Positions 35,328-44,275 of a stretch of 64,000 nt of DNA are shown here, piece by piece. The position numbers and the translations under genes were made by a program. The stretch spans positions 54,519,813 through 54,583,812 of the forward strand of contig NC_089781.1 in NCBI RefSeq assembly GCF_040412425.1. Direction: 5' to 3'. Below the pieces are notes generated by a model. It saw only the letters and a program-made list of their open reading frames with translations, had not been told where the DNA came from and did not search any database. The DNA is from Macrobrachium rosenbergii. Lineage: Eukaryota; Arthropoda; Malacostraca; Decapoda; Palaemonidae. Each line of letters opens with the position of its first letter. Position 1 is the stretch's first letter.

Positions 35328-38300
35328 TTAATTTACCAACTTTTTCATTTTGTTTGCCACTCTTTTTGAGAAGCTAATGTCCCTATTTAATCTACGAATC
35401 CTGAAAAATGTACGGCAGCGAACAAAAAATTTAATTACATCAGAAGGTAATGGAATGCAATTGCCTATCACATCACTCAACTCGTTTATCGTACCTTTTC
35501 CTGATTTTAGGTATTTTTCCCCATGATAGCAAATAAACATGTTTTCCATCGATTTTAAATAATCCAAAAATTCGGGTAGAGGTTTCATTAGCTTTTCATT
35601 TGATCTACTTATAGTGCCAATCCATGTGCCATCTCCTTCGGTTGCTTTAGTTCCTAGAAAATCGTACTGGGAAACTTACGGGCTATAAACCGCCCATGTA
35701 TTGCAAGCCTCCTTCCTCCATGGCATCTTCTAACGTTTCTTCTTCAACAGTTTTGCCTTCATTGTCATTCTGCAGTTCCTCTATTGGCAAACAAAACAAT
35801 ATTGCCGATAAACTTAACTCTTTCTGAGAGAAGTTTCTTCAACCTCGTAAGAAGTGCGTTCTTCAGTTATCACGTTGGAAAATGAGGCCTCAGTCATATA
35901 TCACTAATACAATTTTCAACATTGTATTTTGCTCCTAACAGAATGCTCTTTTCCCAGGAGATGGGCTCTAACTCGGTGCTTAAATTCAACAGGTGATGAT
36001 TGTTGATGACATGCACCCATTTGCCGTATACAGCCAAAAAGTGCTCCAGTCCATCTTGATTCAACCTATAAGTTAAAATGTATGATACTGCAAATTTTTC
36101 ACCTAACATCCCTAGCAAGTTCGTTAGAGATTTGCAAGATATCACAAGGCCTTTTTGGAATGGGTAAAGTCCTTTGCCTCCCAGAGTTTTCATTGTTCTG
36201 GATAGGCGAATCATCTCTTGCAACGTTTTGTTTTGGTTTTCTAAGTTTAGCCCGTAAGCATTCCGTGGAGACTTTCTATCTAAAGGCACTCTAGAATTGA
36301 ATAAATCAAACCACTTATCAACTAGGCAAATGAACTGGCTTGTACTCTCCCAGTGCCTATCCATAATCAGACCTTTTTCTCCGAAGTTTGAGATTTTTGT
36401 AAGTGGTTTCGGAGAGTAACTGTACCGCTAATTTCACTTTCATACGTTCCATACCTGTGACACTTACATGTTTTTCAGATAGTTTATGAGCTGTCATTAG
36501 ATCACTTACTTTTCACAATTACTTCCCTAACTGACTCACTGCAAGCAATCCTACCGTCTGATAACATGAATCCATGGTCCAAGAAATTGTTACTGATTAG
36601 TTTTATCAAGTGAGGAGCATCGGCAAATACATGTATTTCCCTGCAATTATCCGCAGGATTAACAAATGATGGGTTATCTATGCTAATGCCTAACGTATTC
36701 CATAACCTTATATTTGTTGGCCCCAAGTCATTAACCATTCCAACTACAGGAAATCCAGCTCTCTCTATCTTAATAATCAGTTCAAAAAGGAGGATTTTAG
36801 TTATATCTGTGTCGAAATTATAATAGACGAGTTGTTTCCAAGAGGAGGTTAGGCCTCTGACCATCACACATTGCACTTGAGATCTAGGTTCATATAAGGT
36901 GTCTGTGCCTTTATCATAACTCCATATTTTTGAGACGCTACATTCGTCACAGGAAATTATGCACACACGTTCTTTTTCACTCATTGATTCTGATTTGTAT
37001 TTCATTAATTTAATCACTGACTCCAAGATGCCAGGCTCCACGTCTATTTTCCTTGACCATCGATATAAAGTTGCTTGGGAAGGAAACGGAAATTTCCACT
37101 GTTCTCTTAAAAATCTGTACGCTTTGGGACTCAAACTTCATCATCCTTCCAGTAATTAATGCGTTTTCCGGCTACAAGACATTCTACTTGATTAGATGAA
37201 AAAAATCCCGTCAAATTCTCTTTAATAGAAGCAGTTGCTGACGCTAAATTGTTATGGAACGTATGATGCATTGATATTTTCTCTTTTTCCCACTCAACTT
37301 TATCATCCAACCATTTGGCTCTCTCTGCTTCCCACTGTCTCCCTTTTGCTTCCCACTTTTCCTTTTCAAGTGTCCACTTTACCGAATCTTCTTCCCACTT
37401 CCGTTTAATGTCCTTCATATCCTTCTTCAGCTGTTCAATTTCACGTTGTAATTCTTCAACTGTCGACAATGCCTCGACCTCTTTCGATAAAACCTTCCTT
37501 GCTCTTTTATTTTCCTGGCCTAGGATTTCGTGTACTAGTCGTTTTTGGCCTCTCTTCTCAGCTCTCATTTCCCTTGTACTGGAACCCTGCACATCTGCTT
37601 AAAGATCAAAAGTGCATTATTAACAACCACAGAAAATTATAGTTGTGCAGCTTCTTATAGCAAATAGAATGTAACTAATAAATGACACCTGCTAAAATAC
37701 GGGACAGTTTTTCCCATTGTTAATTGTGCACATGTTGGGTATCAAATATAATGAGAGCTGAATATGACATGAGAAACACAATAACAAAGAAAGAGAGAGA
37801 GACGGAACGAGAACATTGACTAATAGATTGGGCATACACTGGTCTTTAATCTATTAATGAATTTTTCAAGGTCACACTTGTGATTTGAACAGGCTTTGTA
37901 TAGTTCAAACACGTGGTTCAAAACTTCCTTTGTTTTCCAGCTGTTGATTATTCTACTTGAAGATGAAAAGGCAATGTATCGAATGCCTTTCGGACAGTAA
38001 GAAACACAATTCGTTAGTTTACAAGAAAATAAGAGTTATCAGTTCCTTACCTTTAGACTTAAGGGAGTTTTCTGTTATGGGCATATGCAGCGTTGGGACT
38101 GATCCTGTCTTCAGTTTCATTTCATTTTTAGGCACTGGCCTACCCAGCAGTTCATACATCATATTTCTCTCATAGGCATCGGCTTCAAAGTGTATGTTGC
38201 ATATTCGTGCAATATCAGTGTTAATAAGATCTTTTCTTTTACAGAGGTGAATCCACTTCCTCCTTGCGTCGTCGTCCGTAGGAAATCTATGAAGAATTAG

Positions 38301-38357
38301 ATCCTTATTTTTCTTCCTATTTTCAAAGCACCCGTATACCGCACAAGAGTTGGGCAT
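35328..38357 (-). pseudogene. THAP-domain P-type transposase, broken
   Basis: The start ATG at 38357 opens a THAP zinc finger (MPNSCAVYGC, then HRFPTDDDARRKW, ICNIHF and SVPTLHMP: the C2CH ligands, the conserved Trp and the closing PT-x-P box), which binds the element ends. A donor (AAAG|GTAAGG at 38050) and acceptor (TTTAAGCAG at 37595) define a 456-bp intron with matching phase. Exon 2 encodes a long coiled coil (37540-37250, charged E/K/W repeats) for dimerisation. The RNase H-like catalytic region follows, with 'CIISCDECSVSKIW', 'GLTSSWKQLVYYNFDTD', 'GMVNDLGPTNIRLW' and 'VFADAPHLIKLI', typical of P transposase. C-terminal blocks include 'QDGLEHFLAVYG' (35894-36364) and 35588-35328. Frame breaks near 37133, 36505, 36390 and 35690 inactivate it. 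The protein would have cut and pasted the element. Confidence 0.88.
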
Positions 38358-38502
38358 ATTGCTTAAGATATCACTATTGCAGCAAGAAAAAAAAATTGAA
38401 GCCGCTATTATGGACAATACCGATATCAAATATGCGGAAGCAAGGTCTTCACACTGTTTGTTTGTAAACAGACTGATCAGCCAGAGATCAACAAACACCG
38501 CG

Positions 38503-38523
38503 AGTAGACCGCGTGACGTCACG
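38503..38523 (-). repeat. Subterminal inverted repeat, right (21 bp)
   Basis: AGTAGACC followed by GCGTGACGTCACG; perfect partner of 35051-35071. Confidence 0.9.
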
Positions 38524-38561
38524 ATTTTTACCTGCGCACTAAATCCCAATTTTGGGTCGGC

Positions 38562-38592
38562 CGTGAGAAGACCTTGTATTCTCTAGACCTTG
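38562..38592 (-). repeat. P-type transposon right terminal inverted repeat (31 bp)
   Basis: CGTGAGAAGACC through TCTAGACCTTG; perfect reverse complement of 34981-35011. It is followed by the second target-duplication copy GCTAAGGC (38593-38600). Confidence 0.97.
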
Positions 38593-38600
38593 GCTAAGGC

Positions 38601-38981
38601 TACCTTTTGGTTTAGCTGCAAGCAGTGAAATTTTCCAAAAGAGGTTGCAAATGGCTCTAGAAGGTCTTGAGGGTATTACCTGCATTGCAGATGATATTTT
38701 GGTATATGGTGTTGGTGATACATTTGAACAAGCTGTAAGAGATCATGATAACAAGTTACATAAATTGCTGACTAGGTGTAAGGAAAAGGGTATAAAACTT
38801 AATAAAGCAAAAACTGATTTAAGAAAGTCAGAAGTTGCTTTTCTAGGTCATAAGGTAGCTGGTAATGGTCTAATGGCAGATCCTTCAAAAGTGGAGGCTA
38901 TCTTGAAAATTGAACCACCTACAGATGTCACTGGTATTCAGAAATTAGGTGGTATGGTAAGTAATTTAGGGAAATTTCTAC
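38601..38981 (+). pseudogene. Reverse transcriptase, C-terminal half of the plus-strand Gypsy element
   Basis: It resumes directly after the target duplication with 'LPFGLAASSEIFQKRLQMAL', then 'CIADDILVYG', the YxDD-type catalytic pair (here A-D-D) of the palm, then 'GIKLNKAKTDLRKSEVAFLG' and 'VEAILKIEPPTDVTGIQKLG', the thumb and connection. It stays open until 'NLGKFLPN', where the second nested insertion begins at 38987. No stop occurs inside this piece, so decay since the first insertion is limited. Confidence 0.9.
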
Positions 38982-38986
38982 CCAAT

Positions 38987-40183
38987 TATTAGGTTAACGT
39001 AAATTTTTCCCTTTATTTTTGGCTTTTAATTTTAGATCAGCCTTGTCTCTTTTTAGTTTTAAGTATTATTCTTAAGGAATGCCAGTGCTTTGTAAAAGTT
39101 GAGGGTTAAGTGATTTTCAATATTTGTTTACAGTTTTTGACGCCTGCTCCCTGCTTGTTTACCTTTATTAACTATCGTGTTAACGATTGTTTCGTTATTT
39201 TATTTTTCGAGTGCCGTTGGACGCTGGTGATCGACGTTTGGCCTGAATGTCAAGGCCCGATCAGTGCGGGTTTAACTTCTCCCTGGATTAACTCAGCTGG
39301 CGCCTTTTGCATTTTTTCTTGAATTATTTAAAATTATTTTGGATTTACGTCTTCCTTCGTGGGTGCTCTCCTGTCACCTGCGACGTGAGCTTCCTACTCT
39401 ACGTGGCTCGCAGGTACTTCGGTCACTTGCGACGTCTTACCTGTTGTTACCCTGGTGAGACGAATTTTCCCAGGGTGTTGACGGCGTCGCTGTTCTCCGC
39501 CATCAACAGGAGTTGAATTGTGACTTGGGCTCTTTTGCCAGGACGCCTTTAAAGCTGCTGTTGGGAGCAAGTTTGCTCGTGAGGAGGCCTGTAGGGCGGC
39601 CATACCCAGGTAGGAGTTAATAGTTGACCTGGTGTGTGTGACCTCTCTTGGCAGCAGAGGTAGCAGTTAGGTCACGGCCTTCAATATTGCTTCGTTTGGT
39701 TTCTCTAAATGTGAGATTATTGTTAAATTATTATACATCATTTAATTATATTGTCTTGTAAAGGTTTGTACATTGAAATTTAGTTTTGTGTTGATAGGTT
39801 AAGCGTTTTCTTGCTATTTATTCTCTGTCTTCCTTCACTTGCTTTTATTAGCTTTAGGTAACTGTGTTCCGGTCTGGCCAGCAAAAGTGTTGGATCCAAC
39901 CGTTTATTTGTTAATTTTTCATTACTGTGATAGGGCTTATTTTTATTAGCTATAGGTAATCCTACGGGATTTGTAAAGGACTGGTATTTGTCATTTTTGA
40001 TTGTTATTAAGGTTTTGGGAAGTATCCCGCAAGGTTGGTTTAAATTTTGTATTAAGTATTAAATAGTGTTAAGTTTTCTTGGGTGTTTGTTTTCGCTGAC
40101 CTTTAGCACTGAGTCACGTTTATTACTGATAACAATTCAAATATAATTTAAGAACTTGCATAACAACCTCGAGGGTTGTAACA
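38987..40183. mobile_element. Solo-LTR-like insertion (1,197 bp) with 5-bp target duplication
   Basis: The Gypsy coding sequence 'KFLPN...LSDEMEPLRKL' is split here. The flanks carry CCAAT at 38982-38986 and again at 40184-40188, a 5-bp target duplication as made by LTR-element integrases. The insert starts TATTAGG and ends TTGTAACA; the ends are imperfectly inverted (TATTA / TAACA), as in LTRs whose first G has mutated. It contains no open frame longer than 70 codons and matches no other LTR in the window. The best reading is a solo LTR of an element absent here; a MITE-like DNA element is less likely given the ends. Confidence 0.7.
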
Positions 40184-40188
40184 CCAAT

Positions 40189-40782
40189 CTATCTGATGAG
40201 ATGGAACCGTTAAGAAAACTGACACATCAAGGTGTCAAATGGGAGTGGACTGAGGTTCATGATAATGCTTTTTATAGAATTAAGGAACCGATCTCTACGA
40301 CGCCTGTTTTACAGTATTACGATCCAAATAAGGAATTGACTATTTAGTGTGATGCCTCACAGAAAGGAATAGGTGCCGCTTTGATGCAGTGCGGCAAACC
40401 AGTATCATATGCAAGCAGTGCACTAACAGGTACTGAGTCTAGATATGCCCAGATAGAAAAAGAGGCTTTGTCGATAGTTTTTGCTCTAGAGAAATTTCAC
40501 GATTATACATTTGGTAGAAAGGCTATAATAGAAAATGACCATAAACCACTTGAAACAATCATTCTAAAACCATTATGTAGGGCACCAAAGCGTCTGCAAG
40601 GCATGTTGGTGAGAATTTTACAATATGATGTTGAAGTAAAGCATAAGAAAGGTAGTGAGGTGCTACTGGCTGATTATTTGTCAAGATCCTATTTGCCTTA
40701 TGATGGTAGGAATAGATTGTTTGACCATATTAGTATGATCAACTTGTTACCTATTAGGCCAGAACGTTTAATAACGATCTAG
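40189..40782 (+). pseudogene. RNase H domain of the plus-strand Gypsy element
   Basis: It opens with 'LSDEMEPLRKLTHQGVKWEW' (tether) and passes an in-frame TAG at 40345. Then come 'CDASQKGIGAALMQCGKPVS' (first Asp), 'YAQIEKEALSIVFALEKFH' (catalytic Glu) and 'ENDHKPLETI' where the family has a D-H-K-P block, with Asp preserved as N-D-H. It ends with 'NLVADYLSR'-like 'LLADYLSRSYLP'. RNase H degrades the RNA strand during reverse transcription. Two stops (40345 and 40780) separate it from RT and integrase. Confidence 0.88.
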
Positions 40783-42118
40783 AAAGAAGCTGATGATGAT
40801 GAAGTATTGCAATTACTGAAATCGGTGATTCTGAATGGTTGGCCTGATAATGTGAATGGTATTCCAAGTGTGCTTAAACCTTATTATTGCATCAGGGATG
40901 AATTTTCTGTTCAAAACGGTCTTATCTTAAAGAGTGACCGAGTAGGTATTCCCCTGAAAATGAGGTCATCTATTTTAAAATCTATACATTCATCACATAC
41001 GGATATGGAAAGTTGTTTGAGAAGAGCCAGGGAATGTTTATATTGGCCTTGTATGAATGCTGATGTAAAACAATTTGTTTCAAAATGTGAAATATGTAAT
41101 AGATTCCCTATTGGTCAACAGAAAGAGAGTTTGAAATCACATGAGTTGGCAGACAGACCATGGGAAAAAGTAGGTGTCGATTTGATGACTATCAAGAATT
41201 ATAATTACTTGGTAACCATTGATTACTATAGTAGTTTTAGTTTTTGGGAAATAGACCATCTTGAAAACACTAATGCAGGTACTGTAATAAGAAAACTGAA
41301 AGCTCATTTTGCAAGATATGCACTGCCTACTGTTGTGATATCTGACAATGGTCCCCAGTTCGGTAGTGAGGATTTTAAAAAATTTGCTGTGAATTATGAT
41401 TTTGAACATGTGACGAGTAGTCCTCATTGCCCTAGATCAAATGGTAAAGCAGATTGCAAAAATACTTCTTGTAAAAGCAGTCGAGAGTGGGAAGGATCCC
41501 TATTTAACAATACTAGATTACAGAAATACTCCTATGCAGGAATCTTAATTTAGTCCTGCTCAAGGGTGTCTTGGCAGGAGAATTAGAACTTTGTTACTTA
41601 TGTTAACTTCTTTGTTGAAACCACAACCTCTTGATGATAAATTTGTGAAATCTAGAAAAGCTTTGAGAAATTGTAGAAGCAAATGGTATCATGATAGAGG
41701 TGCTAAAGACTAGGAGGAATTAACTGAGGGAGATACTGTAGAATTAAACCTTCCATTCTTGGTAAGAAAAAGTGGGATTTTGGTAAAGTTGTTGAAAAAC
41801 TTGAAAATAGATCTTATGTAGTAGAGTCTAAGGAGAAATAGAGTTCATTTAAAGAAAACTAGTGAAATGGGAAGACCAGAAAAAGTAAACCGAGAGAATG
41901 GTGTGGAAGCTAGTCCTAGCAAACCTACAAAGAAAGCAAGCACTGACACTGATATAGGAATTGATTCTGAAGTATTGGTAAGTGATGCTAAAGGGCAAAT
42001 TGATGTGAGTCCTGTAAATAATGATTGCGGTGTTCAGTCCAGTAGGATGAGTAGAGAAGTAAGAAGCACTAGAAATAAGATGCCAAATAGGTTTAAAGGT
42101 TTTGTTATGCGCAGGTGA
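40783..42118 (+). pseudogene. Integrase and C-terminal region of the plus-strand Gypsy element
   Basis: The H2C2 zinc module (IHSSHTDMESCLRRARECLY...FVSKCEICNRF, ~40985-41105) is followed by the catalytic core: 'WEKVGVDLMTI' (first Asp), 'VVISDNGPQFGS' (second Asp) and 'PRSNGKADCKN', where the family has 'NGKAE'. The catalytic Glu is replaced by Asp. After 41553 the frame shifts and shows 'GRRIRTLL' and 'RSKWYHDRGAKD', the post-core block, with further stops near 41712 and 41820. The last open piece (41867-42118) is polar C-terminal sequence ending just before the polypurine tract. Confidence 0.88.
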
Positions 42119-42208
42119 TGTTTTGTGTGTTTATAACCCTGCTAGTGTTTGATTCCTTATTTTCCAAAAGATTTATTTAATGTTTTTAAAGTGTGTACTT
42201 TATTTTTC

Positions 42209-42221
42209 AAAATAAGAGGGA
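42209..42221 (+). other. Polypurine tract of the plus-strand Gypsy element
   Basis: AAAATAAGAGGGA immediately before TGTTAC, about 90 bp after the last open frame. In retroelements this tract primes plus-strand DNA synthesis and its end fixes the start of the 3' LTR. Confidence 0.7.
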
Positions 42222-42500
42222 TGTTACAATAACTGATATTTCTATAATTATTTGAGTTAATGTATGTAATTGTGTAAAGATGTAAGACCTACGTCGTTCT
42301 TATAAAGATGCATTACCACTCCTAGTTTGGGATCAACGTATGTAAACAGTAATATTCAGAAACCAATAAATGGAGATCGTTGCACCACGTGTTTCCATTC
42401 TGCCCACCTTTATTAGCGATTATTAATCGAATGGAACCCCAATATGAAACACCAGTCACGATTGTGGCATGGAAGTCATCGACTTCGAACCCTGAAGTCC
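42222..42500 (+). repeat. 3' LTR of the plus-strand Gypsy element (right end approximate)
   Basis: Starts TGTTACAATAACTG directly after the polypurine tract and contains AATAAA at 42364-42369, a plausible polyadenylation signal. No 5' LTR partner is visible upstream of gag, so the right boundary is only a guess. Confidence 0.5.
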
Positions 42501-43586
42501 ATCATGCCCTCTTCTCCATTCAGCATATTCCAGACGTGGTGAGGGTCTCTACGGTGATGTCCCTCCAAGCATCTGTGAAACTGTTGATGGCAGACTTCAG
42601 TGAATACTTTTGATGATTCTCCATTCCACTCCCCAGTGTATCCAAGCCTTGCTCCTTCTCCTCCTCACCCTACATTACTACCATCACCTCCTCCAGGAAC
42701 TTCCTCCAGTATAGACATTTCATTGCAACAATAACACGACTTTGTCCATTGGCTGAGTGAGTGCAGTCTTATTAGGAAGTAAATACATGACCCTAATATG
42801 ATCTTCATCACCAACCAAATGGACTGTATTAGGAAGCATAGGCACATTTTCCATGAGAAGCAAAGCCTTCACTCAGTGTCTAGCAATGCTAAGGACCTGC
42901 GTCTGATGATAAATAACCCCCTTATATAAAAATGATTATAGAACCAATCAGGTAAGATCTTGGCGGTGAACCAAGTCTTTGCCAAATGATAACAAATCAC
43001 TGGAAGCCCATCCATCAACCCACGCAGGACATCACATTAGCAAACTACTAGTGAACAGTTCAAACAAGCGACTGTGCTAGGAGAGAAACTGTTGCCGACT
43101 GCACTGATACATCCCGGATGTAGCCAGTTAGCATAAGATTTGTTTATGACGCATATGCCCATCAGCCATTGAAAATAAGAAAAAAAATCCCAATGGTGAA
43201 GAAAATAGCGAGAAAACTTACAAAACACTTGGGTGCTTGTCCACCCCCAACACCTTCTACCATCCGCCATTAAACTGATGACGTATCCATACCAGCCAAT
43301 AAAAAGCAGTAAAGAAAGTGACATTTCAAGATGTGTTAAGTGACATTGTGCATTTAAGCCAATAACGATCCCTCTACATACCTCTTTTGCCTTGTGTGTG
43401 TGTTTCTTAGCGCAGGATCATGTGCTACCTTTATTTTCCTTTTATTTTGCTTGATTTACTGTAAAAACAGTGATGAAAACCAACTGGTTTTCCTCACTCT
43501 GTTTTTATTTATTTGTGTTAGTCTTGCTCTTTCTTTCATATAGGTAGGTTGTTTTAAGATTTTAGTGAACTCCTTTTACTTATAAT
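42501..43586. other. Unassigned intergenic stretch
   Basis: No recognisable gene. Short open frames (for example 43037-43324 on -) have no domain or codon pattern I trust. Two loosely similar ~30-bp blocks (43147-43175 and 43273-43305, each with ATGACG..TAT.CC and CAGCCA) occur within it. Confidence 0.5.
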
Positions 43587-43597
43587 TGACTTGTCTT

Positions 43598-43956
43598 CGT
43601 TAAAAAGTTAAGTATACCTTAGTTTAACCAGACCACTGAGCTGATTAACAGCTCTCCTAGGGCTGGCCCGAAGGATTAGACTTATTTTACGTGGCTAAGA
43701 ACCAACTGGTTAGCTAGCAACGGGACCTACAGCTTATTGTGGAATCCGAACCACATTATAGCGAAAATGAATTTCTGTCACCAGAAATAAATTCCTCTTA
43801 TTCTTCATTGGCCGGTCAGAGATTCAGCAACTAGCTGAGAACGGAACCCACTTGCCCAGCAGAGGTGTTTTGTTTAAATGTTTTTACCTCATAAAGAGCT
43901 GAGAATATCTCCATAAATTAATTTGGAACCCACTTCTTGCCCAACCGTTGAGGAAC
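43598..43956 (-). mobile_element. tRNA-derived SINE (decapod type) with target duplication
   Basis: The body contains AGTTTAACCAGACCACTGAG, GGCTGGCCCGAAGGATTAGA and GGGACCTACAGCTTATTGTG. From memory these belong to a SINE very common in decapod crustacean genomes, with its tRNA-like head on the minus strand at the right. The degraded B-box complement (GAGATTCAGCAAC, where tRNA heads carry GATTCGAAC) lies at 43819-43831. An 11-bp direct repeat TGACTTGTCTT flanks it (43587-43597 and 43957-43967), as expected for LINE-driven insertion. The head is interrupted at about 43860-43925 by ~65 bp resembling DNA just downstream (43980-44095), and a short GGAACCCACTT motif appears on both sides of it. 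Confidence 0.8.
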
Positions 43957-43967
43957 TGACTTGTCTT

Positions 43968-44275
43968 GGAACAAATAAGGTGTTTGTCCAAGTACATTAT
44001 TTTAAATGCTATTTTTTATTTTCATTTCTTGTAAAGAGCTGTGGCTAACGACTTGAAATCATTATCTCCATAAATTAATTTGTTATTAATCCTTTGTTAA
44101 AAGAAACTGGAACAAAAAATTACTGTATTTTTGCAGTCCTTTGAGAAATGCGACTTCAAAACATCTTGAACTAGAAACAAAAAGGGAAAGAAGAGTAGTT
44201 ATAGTTGACAATAAACTGTTAGAGAATGAGGATGCTCTTTCCTATTACTTCCATTTTTGATATATTATATATATA
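43968..44275. other. AT-rich stretch before the first BEL LTR
   Basis: No gene. It carries CATAAATTAATTTG-type sequence related to the insert inside the SINE and ends in a TATATAT run (44258-44275) at the point where the first ~17 bp of the BEL LTR should be. Confidence 0.6.

Larger units (their letters stand above)
34981..38592 (-). mobile_element. P-superfamily DNA transposon (3,612 bp) nested in the Gypsy RT
   Basis: It is bounded by perfect 31-bp terminal inverted repeats starting CAAGGTCTAGAGAATACAAG, flanked by an exact 8-bp target duplication GCTAAGGC (34973-34980 and 38593-38600). An 8-bp duplication with ~31-bp inverted ends and a THAP-type transposase is the signature of P elements. 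A second pair of perfect 21-bp inverted repeats lies 39-42 bp inside the ends. The transposase is on -, starts with a THAP domain in the first exon and carries several frame breaks. Removing the element plus one duplication copy restores continuity of the surrounding Gypsy RT, confirming the boundaries. Confidence 0.95.
33250..42500 (+). mobile_element. Decayed Ty3/Gypsy element with two nested insertions
   Basis: On + the order is gag, zinc knuckle, protease, RT, RNase H and integrase, ending in a polypurine tract (42209-42221) and a 3' LTR beginning TGTTAC at 42222. No envelope gene is seen. The RT is split by a P-type transposon (34981-38592), and RT and RNase H are separated by a solo-LTR-like insertion (38987-40183). 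With both removed, the coding sequence lines up in the order expected for the family. Nonsense codons at 34947 and 40345, frameshifts and a damaged protease make it inactive. The right edge is approximate because the LTR end cannot be fixed. Confidence 0.85.

Noticed and set aside
43037..43324. 95-codon minus-strand frame.
   Set aside because: Composition is unremarkable, with no domain, splice sites or neighbours to support a gene.
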